Part shown: positions 20,938 to 31,379 of the stretch, piece after piece
Numbering within the stretch: the first letter of the stretch is position 1
How the letters are laid out: every line of letters starts with the position of its first letter
Origin: Rhynchopus sp. YZ270_cl-10
Lineage: Eukaryota; Euglenozoa; Diplonemea; Diplonemida; Diplonemidae
Length of the DNA stretch: 64,000 nt
Direction of reading: 5' to 3'
NCBI GenBank assembly: GCA_964035575.1
Contig: OZ037833.1
Coordinates: forward strand, 186,001 to 250,000
Translations under genes and position numbers: made by a program
Notes under the pieces: model-generated
Told to the model about the DNA's origin: nothing
The model's input: only the letters and a program-made list of their open reading frames with translations
Database searches by the model: none

Positions 20938-21110
20938 TAAACGGTAGTATTTGACAAAATGCTCGAGACCCTCGTGAAAAGTCGCGCGTCTGCGTATCCC
21001 GCTCCCCGCTTGTTTCCCCCCTGTGCTCCACGACACTTTCTGTACTTCAGGAAAACACAACCATATCGTAAATCAAATCGAAGAAAAAGAAAAGAAAAAA
21101 AAAACCAACA
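20938..21110. repeat. Dispersed family G, inverted copy
   Basis: About 170 bp resembling the reverse complement of 31521-31690. Shared blocks include gacaaaatgctcgagaccct, cgtctgcgtatccc, tgttccccc-like tracts and a final caaatcgaag. Confidence 0.75.
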
Positions 21111-21139
21111 ACTGAAACAAACTATCCGCCCCGCCATCG

Positions 21140-21650
21140 AGCTAGCTAGAAGCCAACCAACAAAATGCGGCCTGAGAGCTTGAACGAAACCTACTTTTTC
21201 GATCCGGGAACAATGTCTCCCTTGTATGAGGCGAAATGTTTATGAAAACATGCCGCCTATCCACAACCAGCTTCCTGCTCTCCAGAAGTGCGGGGGATCT
21301 CAGCTTTTGGGATAGGTTCCTGTTTGTGCAGAAGTTAGTGCTCAACGACAAGAGACATGAGGTACATGGAACAAGACTCCGCGAGGATTGGCCTGGTTGG
21401 CCGCATTCTTCCAATGTTCTGGGATTTGAAACAGGTGTTCAATGCCTGACCTACGCCTGAAGGGGAAGTTGCTGGGCACAAAAAATGCAAGAAGTCAGGA
21501 GATGAACGAGAGAAGTACAACCTGGAAACCGACCGCTGTGTTCTTGCCACCATCTTGTCCCCTACCTGCTACACCCTGATAAATAAGGCAAGGTCCCTCG
21601 TGGGGTTGGAAAGTGCCTTGAGGCTTTCAATCCAAAGACGCTCATGGATC
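21140..21650 (+). pseudogene. Decayed coding sequence, unidentified
   Basis: Plus-strand protein-like segments include MRYMEQDSARIGLVGRILPM and ETDRCVLATILSPTCYTLIN. They are not in one open frame and I do not recognise the family. The stretch overlaps the 3' end of the minus-strand gene at 21569-25702. Confidence 0.35.
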
Positions 21651-24600
21651 AGGCAGAAAAAGCAGTGGAGTGTTTTATTACTTTTTGTCAACTTAAAAAA
21701 CGCAGACAAACAATAGGTATACCTCTCTCGCGCCTTCTTCGGCGACAGCAGCACCGACATCAACCCCACCTCGCTTGTATCCAGCGTCTCACCGCCCACC
21801 ACCATGCCGTCACCTTCGTCGTCATCTTCATCCGAATCCAACCCTAGCTGCTCGCGACTCAGCTTGAACATGCTGGGGCCCACAAAGCGGCCCTTCTGCT
21901 TCGGTGTATGGCCACCCCCTCCACCCAGAGGCGACTCGCTCCTCTCACTTCTCTCGCTTCTCACGGACCCAGCGTCGTGCTCCGAAATGCCATAGGGCGC
22001 GATGACACCAGCTTCTGTCACGAACTCTGTTGGTTTGGTGCTTTGCGACAGACGGCCTACACCACCACCACCACCACCCCCCATCGGGACGACCACATGC
22101 CCCATCCTTGCCGGCGGAGAAAACGACGCCTCTGCGGTACTCTGCGACCGTCTTCCTGCGCTCAGGAGACGGACCTGTTGTGGTTCTCCGACCCCCCCTC
22201 CTCCTCCCCCTCCCCCTTCCCTCAAGGAGAGCCTCTCGTTCAAAAGCATTCCAGGACCTTCGCTGAAGCCGCGGGGATGGGAGACGGTGGTGCTCCGCCG
22301 GACACTTGGTGAGGTTGCGTAGGAGGTGGTTGAGGTGCGTGGGAGCCAGGCGCTGCTTGGTGTTGGGGACGCGGCGGGGTGGGGGTGGTGGTGGTGTGGG
22401 GTGGCACGTTGGTGGCGTTTTTTAAGTTCGGTGCGTGCATCGAGCTGTTCACGGCGTACCGCATGGCGTGCCGCCTGCTCTGCAATGACAACGAACTGTT
22501 TTTGATGGTCCAACAACAATGCATCGGCACGCCTCGCACCTCCTCCTGACACCCTTGAAATCCTCTCCCCTTCCCTTCTCCTCCCAAACTCCCATCCCTT
22601 TCGCGTCTCTTCCTCCCCTTTCACCAATGACACTCTGGTTCTCCTCTCTTGGCAAACCACTTCAATGATTAGCTGCCGATCTGAAACGCTATTTTGAGAA
22701 ATTGTTGCAAAGATTGACGACTCGCGGGCGCAGAATTGACGACGGTGGGTTTGCTCCAACCCGATGAGCGCGTCTGTGGAAGAGAGATGCAGCGTTTTTT
22801 GCGGTTCTGCAAAGATCCTCCTTGGTGGGGTAGGGGGCGCGCCTACAAAGAAGCGAGCAAACTCTGAAAGGTTATCACGACACAAAATCTCTTCCGCCGC
22901 AGCTGCACCACGTTCCGCAGACTCAAGAAGAAGCAATGAGGCAGAAGGATTGCTGTCTTCGCTGCTCGATACTGACGGTACTTCCTCCTCTTCGTCGGTC
23001 AACGCATCCGCCTCTGCAGCACCTTCATTCACCGTCTCATCCACCACCGCAACCGTTCCCACCCCAACACTACTATGTTGTGTCGTTCCCCGCAACGTTG
23101 AAGTCTCATGACTTACAGATGCATCCTGAGGCATGCCGTGAAATGGAGTGTTGGTTGAGATGGTGACAGCGGTGGTGGTGTGCGGATTTTGAGGGATTTC
23201 GGATATCCGCAAAGGAGAAGGAAGTGGGGAGGCGAGGGAGGGTGGAGATTGGTCCTGAAGCCTGCCCGCATCGAGAATGATGTTGTGCACCTGGCGGAGG
23301 ATGTCCGCGTCTGTGGAGGTGGTGGTGTTCTGTGTTGTGTTCTCGATGTGGTTGTTGTTCCATTGCTCACCCTCTGATCGGTCTTCACGTTCTGCACGTT
23401 CCGCGCCGCGGAGCAATGTACCTAAGGAAGGGGACGGCCCGCTGTCATGGCTGAGGTTGTGGTTGTGGTTGCGGTACTGTTCTTGCCCCGGTGTAGCGAA
23501 GTACTCCTCATCCCGTGTTGTTGGGCCCTTCCCCCTGGAGACCGGGCTGCTTGTTGCGGGGCAGGAGAATGGTGTAGAGGGTGCAAGAACAGAGTCTGTG
23601 GTAACATTGACGTCGCCACCACCGGGGGGGAAGTGGGTGTCAGACGGACGCTTTGCGCGGGAGGTTGTTGTGTCGCGGGTGTGTGGTGTCTCATGTTGTG
23701 CGATGCGTTGTGCCTGCGCTACTGCGATGTGTGTGGACGGTACGGCGGTTGGGGTGGGGTTGCGGTTTGCTTCGACCTGGATCTGCAGTGGTTGCTGTGG
23801 CTGCTGTGGTTGATGTGGTTGTGGTTGGGGGAGATGATGTGGCACACCACCTCCATGCTCCCCAGAAACAGAGACAGAAACAACAGACGTCTGCGGCGCT
23901 GCATCCCTCGGATGCATTCTCTCTGGGCTGTACCGATCCGCAGCGACAGGGGTGCCAAGAGCGCCAATCATCTCCGAGGAAGCGAAATGCCGCGCCCGCA
24001 GGCCGGTTTCATTCCGCCAGCCGGCCTCCCCGCTGGGGGCTTCGTGCAGGGCTTCCCCTTGAATGATGACTTCATCACCGTCGTCATCGTCAAGCATCTT
24101 CTTTGCATCTTTCATGATAAGAACAGAACCGGTGGTCCATCGGGAGGTGCTGCTATGTGTCGTTATTGTCGTTGTTGTAGTCGGAACCTTACTCAAAGAT
24201 GGCTGCAGTGTAACAGAACGTTTCGGAGAGGGAGACTCTGGGACAAAAAATGGATGACACTGCGGTGCACGGTGCGGACGTGGAGGAGACGACGCGGCGA
24301 CCGACCCATCATCTGCCTCCTGCACCACCTCCGGGGATGCAGACCGGTAGAACCTATGGTCCTGGAGGAGCTCCTTGTGGGTGCGCCCGGGGCTGATGTG
24401 GTGGGGTTTGTGGTTCCGCCGCTTCCTTTCTGCACCGCTCTTTGCACGCAACGCAGCGGCTCGCGTCATACGAGGCTCCCTCACAGGAGACAACCGACTT
24501 CTCGCATAGACACTCTGATGAACACTCTGCGGCGACGCTTCCGGAACCACACTAGGATGCCCATCGTTCGCCCCATTAAACATTGTAACAAACTCCGTTC

Positions 24601-25702
24601 TGTCAACGTCCTCCTCATCCCAACGCAAACTCTGCACCTCCGGTCCATTCGGTGTCATCCCCTGGGGAGATCCATCCCGCTTCGACTCCCCACTGTCCAG
24701 AAGACTCGCCAGATTCTTTGGCACCGACGCCGGCGTCCACACCGAGGAGTTCTGCGGCCTCGGGGACGTCGTCGTGCTGTCCCCCCCTACATAAATCGCC
24801 ACATTATCCGGATGCTCCACCACCACTCCATCCTCTGTATCCAACCTCACCACAGTAAACCCACCCGAATCAGAGCCTTCTACTACTCCCAAACAACCGG
24901 AATAGTCTCCAGACAAAATGGTCACCCTCCTTCCGGTTAACACCGGAGAAAGCGAGCCAGGTTCGGACGCCGATCTCCCTCTGAGATGCGGATGGGGTAC
25001 GACCTCTCTCCGAAGCGGCGACGGATGGGTAGTCTGAGAGGACTGCGAGCGGTCGGAGGACGGCCCCCTTCTTTGATGAGGGTGTTGCTGCCAGACCCGC
25101 ACTGCGGCGGTACTATGACAACACGACCCATACGCAAGACACACAACAGACGCAACAACCGACGCCCGCACCACACGCCCCATCCTATCATGCTGCTCCA
25201 ACACCCTCAACACCAATGCATCTCCCTCTGACGACGTTTCCTGCTCATACAACGAACCCACAAACCCTGGAGAGGGCAGCGGAAAAGAAGGCTGCACTAC
25301 GGCATGATCCTCTGGACGGCGTGGTGTGACCATGCCCGGGAGGGGTTCAGCGGTTTGCGGCTGTCGCCGTTCTGCCCTGCGGAGGAGGGGGAGGGGGATG
25401 CTGGAGGTGTCGATGTGGTCGATGAAGACGGAGGCGGTGATGGGGGCCTCAAAGGTGTGGTTGGTGTGGTGTGGTGCGGGTGGTGGTGGTGGTGGTGGGG
25501 CGTCGCGGAGTCTGCGTTGTTTAGCTTCGACAAGCCTGCGGTATTGCGCGTCGAGCTGTGACTGCAGTGCGGCGGAGGCCTGTTCCCGTTCGCGTTCCTC
25601 CCGCTGCAGTTCCACAGCATCCTGCAGCTGCCGCTGCAGAACGTCCATCAGCTCCCGCACCCCAACCCTGCTGTCAGTACTGCTGTTCAGCGTTGAGTTC
25701 AT
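21569..25702 (-). CDS. Large low-complexity protein with KOW-like segment and coiled coils
   Basis: 1377 residues, family not recognised. Residues about 15-68 form a Gln/Glu/Arg coiled coil (VLQRQLQDAVELQREERERE), followed by a polyproline stretch. A compact segment at about 257-304 (GRRVTILSGDYSGCLGVVEG) resembles a KOW or SH3-like barrel. A second helical region contains VSLVKGEEETRKGW and many Arg. Poly-Gly, poly-Pro and Ser-rich linkers fill the rest. The end is uncertain: an in-frame GTATAC at about 21713 and a TATCAG just before the stop would remove about 46 residues of poor quality (from YTYCLSAFF) and leave an end at the same stop; both forms are possible. The ATG at 25702 is the first in frame. 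Opposite-strand frames are shadows. Confidence 0.75.
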   Translation of the reverse strand: MNSTLNSSTDSRVGVRELMDVLQRQLQDAVELQREEREREQASAALQSQLDAQYRRLVEAKQRRLRDAPPPPPPPAPHHTNHTFEAPITASVFIDHIDTSSIPLPLLRRAERRQPQTAEPLPGMVTPRRPEDHAVVQPSFPLPSPGFVGSLYEQETSSEGDALVLRVLEQHDRMGRVVRASVVASVVCLAYGSCCHSTAAVRVWQQHPHQRRGPSSDRSQSSQTTHPSPLRREVVPHPHLRGRSASEPGSLSPVLTGRRVTILSGDYSGCLGVVEGSDSGGFTVVRLDTEDGVVVEHPDNVAIYVGGDSTTTSPRPQNSSVWTPASVPKNLASLLDSGESKRDGSPQGMTPNGPEVQSLRWDEEDVDRTEFVTMFNGANDGHPSVVPEASPQSVHQSVYARSRLSPVREPRMTRAAALRAKSGAERKRRNHKPHHISPGRTHKELLQDHRFYRSASPEVVQEADDGSVAASSPPRPHRAPQCHPFFVPESPSPKRSVTLQPSLSKVPTTTTTITTHSSTSRWTTGSVLIMKDAKKMLDDDDGDEVIIQGEALHEAPSGEAGWRNETGLRARHFASSEMIGALGTPVAADRYSPERMHPRDAAPQTSVVSVSVSGEHGGGVPHHLPQPQPHQPQQPQQPLQIQVEANRNPTPTAVPSTHIAVAQAQRIAQHETPHTRDTTTSRAKRPSDTHFPPGGGDVNVTTDSVLAPSTPFSCPATSSPVSRGKGPTTRDEEYFATPGQEQYRNHNHNLSHDSGPSPSLGTLLRGAERAEREDRSEGEQWNNNHIENTTQNTTTSTDADILRQVHNIILDAGRLQDQSPPSLASPLPSPLRISEIPQNPHTTTAVTISTNTPFHGMPQDASVSHETSTLRGTTQHSSVGVGTVAVVDETVNEGAAEADALTDEEEEVPSVSSSEDSNPSASLLLLESAERGAAAAEEILCRDNLSEFARFFVGAPPTPPRRIFAEPQKTLHLSSTDALIGLEQTHRRQFCARESSIFATISQNSVSDRQLIIEVVCQERRTRVSLVKGEEETRKGWEFGRRREGERISRVSGGGARRADALLLDHQKQFVVIAEQAARHAVRREQLDARTELKKRHQRATPHHHHPHPAASPTPSSAWLPRTSTTSYATSPSVRRSTTVSHPRGFSEGPGMLLNERLSLREGGGGGGGGVGEPQQVRLLSAGRRSQSTAEASFSPPARMGHVVVPMGGGGGGGVGRLSQSTKPTEFVTEAGVIAPYGISEHDAGSVRSERSERSESPLGGGGGHTPKQKGRFVGPSMFKLSREQLGLDSDEDDDEGDGMVVGGETLDTSEVGLMSVLLSPKKARERYTYCLSAFFKLTKSNKTLHCFFCLIHERLWIESLKALSNPTRDLALFIRV

Positions 25703-26409
25703 ATTCGATAAGATAACGTATTAGAAATGCACATTAGGGGAGCGGGGTCTGAGAGAGAATATGAGGAGAAGGAGGGAGGAGGAGAGGAGGAGGATTTTAT
25801 TTCCAATGATAAAGCGTGAAGATAATAAATAAAAACAAAGAGTGGTGCTTCTGACGACACCATATTGCGTACTTAGTGCGTAGTTGCGGTGAGTTAGTTG
25901 TTGCGTACTTGGTATTTTTTTTTACTTCTGGAGTACCAAAGAGTAGAATAAATTTGAGGCTGTGTGAGGCACTCAACGAAAAGTGTGCCGGCTCTGTGAA
26001 AGTCACGGAGCCACCAACACTCCCCAGGCTTTTTCTTGCGGTTCCAGGAAAAATCGCATATGCGACGAGGAGGAGGAGGAGGAGGGTGGAGGGGTGGGAG
26101 AAAAAACTGAAATACTACATTTGTTGGTTTTCGCTGTTTGTTGATTGCATCCATCTATTAATAAAACCTTCATGTTTTATCGAGTTTTAAAAGGTTAAGA
26201 AGATGATCCTAAGGCTCTCGGTCCTTAGTCACCTTGTAAAGGAAGACCCCCTCCCCTTCCAAGAACAAATACACATCTTGAAAGATACTGACAAACAAAA
26301 TGGTTTCATGTACTTTTCCATCAAAGAAGAGAATGTACAATAAAAAGTTGACATATGCATGTGCCTCACGGCCGTACACATCAGAAATATTCCCCATATT
26401 TGGATAACA
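25703..26409. other. Gene-free stretch
   Basis: No gene. It holds a copy of the dispersed hairpin family at about 26198-26240 (gatgatcctaaggctctcgg, then cttagtcacc) and a purine run of aggagg repeats near 26080. Confidence 0.5.
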
Positions 26410-27235
26410 TTACATCAGTTGCTGCCGCCCGCACAACGTATGGGCATCCAGCAACTCTGGATCAAGCGTCGGCTTCACCGCTACCCGCCAGTCTGCAGGT
26501 TGGCTGCGGCACCATCGGCTTATTCCACTGTCGACAACGATGTGCACGTTGCAAGGAAGTTGTCCAGCCCAAGTGTCTGCTTGCATGTCTGTGAGGGCAA
26601 CAGTCGACAATGCTCTGCAATTAGATAAGAAGCAGTCCCCGATCGAAGTGACTGCTTTCATGCCTGTGAGGTCAACGGTCGACAACGATGTGCACCTAGA
26701 TAAGAAGTTGTCCCCGATCGAAGTGACTGCTTTCATGCCTGTGAGGTTAACAGTCGACAACGTCGTGCAATCAGCTAAGAAGAAGCCGTCCCTGATCGAA
26801 GTGACTGCTTGCATGCTTGTGAGGTCAACAGTCGACAATGCTCCGCAACCAGCTAGGAACGAGTGTCCAGTTGCGGTGACGAAGGGCAACTTTGATAGGT
26901 ACAGTGTGGAGTCGCAGTGAGGAAGGGAAGTGTCACGAATGTCATCCACAATCGACACGCAACTGGAACCAATGCACGTTACTGTACTATTCTGGAAGAA
27001 GCTGTCTGGGATCGCAGTCACAACTTCTGCCTGCAGAAGCAAGGAAGCCACCTTCGAATCGGTCACCTCCTTCTTACTACTTTGTCCCCAGCACTCAGTT
27101 CCGTGATGTCCTCCCCTTCCTCCTTCCCTCCGAAGCCCATATGAAAGCTGTCTTCGGCCAACCCCGTTGCTGTCGCCACCTTCCGACGCAGGGCCTCCGT
27201 TGTGTCATCCTCACCCACCTCGAGCATGAAGTCCT
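26410..27235 (-). pseudogene. Ubiquitin-like/leucine-rich-repeat gene, copy 1, decayed
   Basis: Paralog of the complete gene at 34551-35684. The N-terminal ubiquitin-like part (EVGEDDTTEALRRKVATATG) is recognisable but its first 15 or so residues are replaced by unrelated sequence. A deletion of about 77 bp after GDKVV removes the linker and shifts the frame, so the ubiquitin-like part and the repeats are no longer joined. Only four 25-residue LRR units remain (AVTSIGDNFLSRCTSLSTVD is typical) against seven in the others. A further deletion of about 35 bp near the 3' end changes the tail, which ends CGRQQLM. The remaining 218-codon frame could still be transcribed, but it has no ATG at its head. 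Confidence 0.8.
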
Positions 27236-27349
27236 CCTTCCCAAAACATTGCACATTTGTGTGACACTCTGTGGTGTGTGTTGTGTATTGCATCTGGGGA
27301 AGGGGAAGGGTGATTTGCAATTCGAAGAACAAGAAGTCTTCCCCACCTG

Positions 27350-27440
27350 ACAGACAAGTTCATGTGCCTCATGCTGGCGGTATGGAGGGCAGGGTGGAGA
27401 CTGTGCGCTACCTCCTGGGTGGGATATAGGATCCGGGTGA
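27350..27440 (+). pseudogene. Ankyrin-repeat fragment, second copy
   Basis: Nearly identical to 9015-9085 (cctcatgctggcgg, ggagggcagggtggagac, cgctacctcctgggtg). It encodes part of one ankyrin unit (VETVRYLLG) on the plus strand. It lies directly upstream of the decayed LRR gene. Confidence 0.6.
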
Positions 27441-27444
27441 AGGG

Positions 27445-28391
27445 AGACAGGTGGTATACATATTTTGCAGGACTGTAATGTGAAGAAGCACCCTCTGACA
27501 GGTCTGCATTCGTGATGAGGATTGGTGCTTTGCAAATATTCTCCTTAAATGAGGAAGGTCTAGTAGGCTCACACTTCAGCAAGAAATCTAGCTTGCATTG
27601 ATTACGTCCCATGCCATTTGTACAAATGACTGGAGGTCGCTGGGGTGGGAAAAAGGAGTCAAAAAATGGGAGCCTTTTTTTTCTTCAATAAAATAGAAAG
27701 GTGAAAAAGGTGCAAAAAAAAAAAAAAAATGAAAGAAAAGAAAAGCTATTCGGATGCGGGCACCCGAACAGAGGTTAATATTTAAAAACAAAAACAAAAA
27801 AAAAAAAAAAAAAACGGCCCTGAAAACGAAAAACATAGATTAAGGTAGGTAGATCAGTTCTATTCCCCTTTCCATTTTTCTATTGTGTTTTTTTTTCTCG
27901 AAATAGGCAACACAGAGATTTAAGAGAAAAAGCTGAAAATGATGAATATGACTCAAAAGTGCATTTGCACATCGTTTTCCACAACCGTTATCGAGGTTGT
28001 TCACTCCTTGTTGCCGAGAGCTTTACAAAAGAAGGTATACGACAAAGAAAAAAAAAAGAATACAAAAAATCTAAATACATTGACAATAAAAGCAAACGGA
28101 AAGAAATCGAAACCACGTTTTTTCCCCCCTTTTTTTCTTTTCATAATCTGAATGGAAGCATTGCCCCAATCCTCTTCTCAAACCATCCCGATGCGTTTCT
28201 AAAGGCATAAAACGTTTTATTCTTTTGATAAATTGTTTGGAGTAGTGTAGTTGCCTCGGTTGTGTTGCCACAGTTTGTGCAAATCTCCACTGTTTTTTTT
28301 TGGGGAACTTTTGGCAAATTCTCCAGAGGGAAAAACACTCTGATAAACCCCCTCCCTTTTCCCCCTCCCCTTCTTCCTCCTCCTCTTCCGT
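27445..28391. other. Gene-free stretch
   Basis: No convincing gene on either strand. Homopolymer runs of A at 27714-27730 and 27796-27813. The right part is the 3' flank of the EF-hand gene. Confidence 0.5.
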
Positions 28392-29891
28392 CTATGGATG
28401 CGATGCTGGTGACCGCGGCATCTGACCATGCACGGTGTGGTTTGGCCTTCCGACGCTCAGTCTTGTTCTCGAGGGCATCTGGACCAACGGCACTGTCGCT
28501 GCCTGCACTGGTGTAGTCACCGGGACCACCGAGCCATGCGCGCTTGACACTGGAGATGGCAGACGACACATACTTCTCCTCCCACCACCCACCGTCGACG
28601 GCGAATGGATATCCCTTCCGGGCCTCCGTGTAACCGGGGTGACAGGAGTTGCTGGAGCGTACGTCTTTTGATGAACGACATTTGAAACGCTGCTGTGCTG
28701 CTGCGGCACGGTGGAGTCGTCTCTGCTGAAAGCGGCGAACGTCTGCCGGAGAGACTGCTCCTGTTCCACCAAGGTGTCGCGCTGGCGGCGGAGCTCGACC
28801 TCCTCCTTGAGCAGCACCATCTCCTCAGAGTGCTCGACAGCACGCTTTGTGGTGTATTGGTGGCGGGTGTCGTGCACGGCGTCGATGGTCTGCCTCGCTG
28901 CCACGACACGCTGTGCGGCAAGGTCGACTGCCTGCTTCGCAGAAATCTCCTTATCACGGATCTGACTGAGCTGCGTCATTTCTTGATGTTCCCTCTGCGC
29001 CTCTGACATTGTTGCTGCCTCAGCACGCTTCAGATCTGCGATTGAGTCGTAGCACTCCTTTTCTGAGCATCTGATGTCTTCATCCTTTGTAGACACGACA
29101 GCACCTTGCTCTTCTGCGACGTCTTCTTTACGTTGTGCGTGCTGCAACTCTGTGGCAGCCTCCTCCCTAGCAGATGTTGCCTGCGCATTGAGGGCTTCGC
29201 TCGCAGAGGTCAGAGAGAGCACCACCTGCTGTTGTTCGGCAAGCATCCGTTCAATCGCTTTGAGGCGTGACGTAGCGTTGTCTAGCTCAGAGGTTTGCAC
29301 TGCAGCGTCTTCGGAGAGAAGAAGCGCCTTAGCCTCTAGGGACGCAGCATTGCGACGGTGCTGCACTGCATCCGTACGGAGCGACTTTGTGGACACCTTC
29401 AAATCAAACATCTTCGTCTTGCGTGCATCCACCTCCAGCCGCATAGCCTCCAGATCCTGCCGTTTTCTCTGTTCAGCGTCCTTCAGCTCTGCTGTGCGCT
29501 GTCTTTGCGCAAAGAGCGTAGATTCGAACCGAGATGCCTCCTTGATCACATGCTCGAGGTCCTCCCGGCAGCGTTGTTCATGTTGTGTGGCAGCCTCGAG
29601 GGAGGCGACGGCGTCTGCCTCCTGCTTCTGATAGGTCCGCTCGCTGTCGGCGTCGCGATGGCGGTGGTAAAGGCAGTCAACCAACGTCGGAAAATTCTCC
29701 GCAAAACGCAAAAATTCGGGCAAACTGATGACCCCGTTCATATCAGTGTCTGCCTTCGCAAACAGCTCGTTTACCAGTGCGACATCGAGGTCGATCTTCA
29801 ACCCAGCAAGACCTTCCTGAAAAATGGGAAACGCAAGAAGGCCACGCTCACTGAACACTTTGAACACCTCAGTGGCTTTTTCGGAGGACAT
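28392..29891 (-). CDS. EF-hand coiled-coil protein
   Basis: 499 residues. A helical N-terminal part contains one canonical EF-hand loop at 48-59 (DTDMNGVISLPE), with Asp, Asp, Asn, Ser and Glu at the calcium positions; an upstream degenerate partner hand (ERGLLAFPIFQEGLAGLKID) probably pairs with it. Residues about 95-375 form a long coiled coil rich in Glu, Ala, Gln and Arg. The last 120 residues are Ser/Pro/Thr-rich and disordered. This is the architecture of calcium-sensing structural proteins of the cytoskeleton or basal body; no specific family was recognised. The ATG at 29891 is first in frame, with a T-run and a TCCAG about 35 bp upstream. Confidence 0.85.
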   Translation of the reverse strand: MSSEKATEVFKVFSERGLLAFPIFQEGLAGLKIDLDVALVNELFAKADTDMNGVISLPEFLRFAENFPTLVDCLYHRHRDADSERTYQKQEADAVASLEAATQHEQRCREDLEHVIKEASRFESTLFAQRQRTAELKDAEQRKRQDLEAMRLEVDARKTKMFDLKVSTKSLRTDAVQHRRNAASLEAKALLLSEDAAVQTSELDNATSRLKAIERMLAEQQQVVLSLTSASEALNAQATSAREEAATELQHAQRKEDVAEEQGAVVSTKDEDIRCSEKECYDSIADLKRAEAATMSEAQREHQEMTQLSQIRDKEISAKQAVDLAAQRVVAARQTIDAVHDTRHQYTTKRAVEHSEEMVLLKEEVELRRQRDTLVEQEQSLRQTFAAFSRDDSTVPQQHSSVSNVVHQKTYAPATPVTPVTRRPGRDIHSPSTVGGGRRSMCRLPSPVSSAHGSVVPVTTPVQAATVPLVQMPSRTRLSVGRPNHTVHGQMPRSPASHP

Positions 29892-30485
29892 ATTTTTTTG
29901 TTCGGGTTGTTGTTTTTTTTGATTCTGGATTTGTTTTGGTAAAAATTGAAAAAAAAAAAAGTTTGATATCTGATGAGGAGTACTATTGTGATAGCAATAT
30001 GATTCAAGTGCATCTCAGACATTTCTGTACTTCAGCATAGATGTGGTGAGGTGTAGTGTACTGACAACGCTTTAGTCTAAGAGAAAAGGGAGAGGGGAGG
30101 TCAGAAGAGTGGTAACTTTTACCACTTCTGAAGTGACCTTTTTTTTTTTTTGAAATCCGAAGCTCACTTCGAAGTAACCTTCGAAAAGTGCATTAAAAAA
30201 GTGGTCTCCCCCCCCTTTTTTTGAAATATTGGGTCACGAAGTGACCTCGGGTACCTCCTTAACCTCTCCCTCCCTCCTTCTCCCTCCTAAGGGTTTTTAA
30301 AAAAAACCCTCAAAAAAAAATGTGTTTCACTCCGCTCTCCACGGAACACACGCTACCCCTTCCCCTTTTTTTTGTCACAGCGTATCACACAAAAATTCAA
30401 AATCCATCAGAATGGGATCTCTCTCTGTATTGCACATCTGATTTTTTTATTTTTTATTTTTTTTGCGATCCACCTTGTTCTCCTT
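29892..30485. other. Gene-free stretch
   Basis: No gene. Short near-repeats of gaagtgacctt (near 30130, 30170 and 30236) and a hairpin gggttttt/aaaaaccc at about 30290-30310. Confidence 0.5.
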
Positions 30486-31037
30486 TCACCCCAAATTCGG
30501 TGGATGGTCGAGTTGTGTGAAAGCATCGAGACATTGTTCTTGTATTCCAAAGAGGGCCATATTCAGTTCCGAATGTGTGTTCGCCGCCATCGCCGCCACG
30601 GCTTGATGGTGCCCTGCGAACTCCACTAACGCATACACCCCTGCCGGCTTTGTAAAAATATTTGCTGAGAGAAATCCATCCAATTTTGCGAACCGTTTGT
30701 CCACATCTGCCTGCGCCGTGTACTGATCCAAATCCTTCACGACCAACACATTTCCCGAGCATTCCAACGCAGGCACCGGGTGGCTCTGGTAATGTGCCGG
30801 CAAAATACGATACTCATTTTGCACATGCGCAAATTTACACCCTTCCCTACTGCTACAATCCCAGTTCCGCTCGACAGCATAGTATCGACACACCCCAAGG
30901 GGCTGCCGCGCAAGCGTCTCCATCTGAAGGTAGTGCCGCACACCCTGAGTTAACGCAAGGTCCTGTACCGGAATGTCCGCCGCTTCTTCGACATTAGGCG
31001 CGGTTTCCATCTTGATGCGAACAAACGCATTGTCCAT
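30486..31037 (-). CDS. CCCH zinc-finger plus RRM RNA-binding protein
   Basis: 183 residues. A CCCH-type finger lies at residues 50-71 (C50, C61, C67, H71; spacing C-x10-C-x5-C-x3-H), within GVCRYYAVERNWDC and GCKFAH. It is followed at about 94-160 by an RRM-like fold: GNVLVVKDLD as the RNP2-like strand and GVYALVEFAGHHQAVAAM as the RNP1-like strand and second helix. Such small proteins bind mRNA or spliceosomal RNA; the order finger-RRM is reminiscent of U2AF35, but the second finger is missing, so that identity is not claimed. The ATG at 31037 follows a long pyrimidine tract. Confidence 0.8.
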   Translation of the reverse strand: MDNAFVRIKMETAPNVEEAADIPVQDLALTQGVRHYLQMETLARQPLGVCRYYAVERNWDCSSREGCKFAHVQNEYRILPAHYQSHPVPALECSGNVLVVKDLDQYTAQADVDKRFAKLDGFLSANIFTKPAGVYALVEFAGHHQAVAAMAANTHSELNMALFGIQEQCLDAFTQLDHPPNLG

Positions 31038-31379
31038 ATGTGAAACAGACGATATTGTAAAACAAAAAGTAGAGGGAAAAAAAGAAGGGGGAAAAGGGGG
31101 GGCTAAATTCTAGGTGTAAAAGAAAAAGACGTTATTGTGTGGCTAGTTGGGGTGGAGGGGAGATGAGAAGATGGATAATGGGGGGTTTTGATATCAATTT
31201 TTTGGGGGGCGGTTTTGAAGGTGGAGTAAAAGTAGGTGATAAGTTGTTGTTGTTGTTGTTGTTTTCCACACAGCTTCTTTCAACCCCCTGTGGGATCAGT
31301 TGTTCGCTTCTTTTGAAAACCTGAAATTACCCATTTCAAGGGAACAAATTAGCTCGAGAGACTCGATTTCTCTTTGTTG

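Larger units (their letters stand above)
19440..21568. other. Repeat-rich gene-free stretch
   Basis: No intact gene. It holds an inverted family D copy (19797-19885), a family E copy (20292-20370), an inverted family G copy (20938-21110) and a plus-strand coding relic from about 21140. Homopolymer runs occur at 19511-19530 (A) and 20796-20817 (T). Confidence 0.6.

Noticed and set aside
21577-21715. An intron at the 3' end of the 1377-residue protein gene
   Set aside because: A GTATAC donor and TATCAG acceptor exist and the length keeps frame, but the retained form is also open; not decidable, so only mentioned in the gene entry.
23277-24940. 497-codon plus-strand frame
   Set aside because: Antisense shadow of the low-complexity gene at 21569-25702; no domain and Arg/Cys-rich composition typical of shadows.
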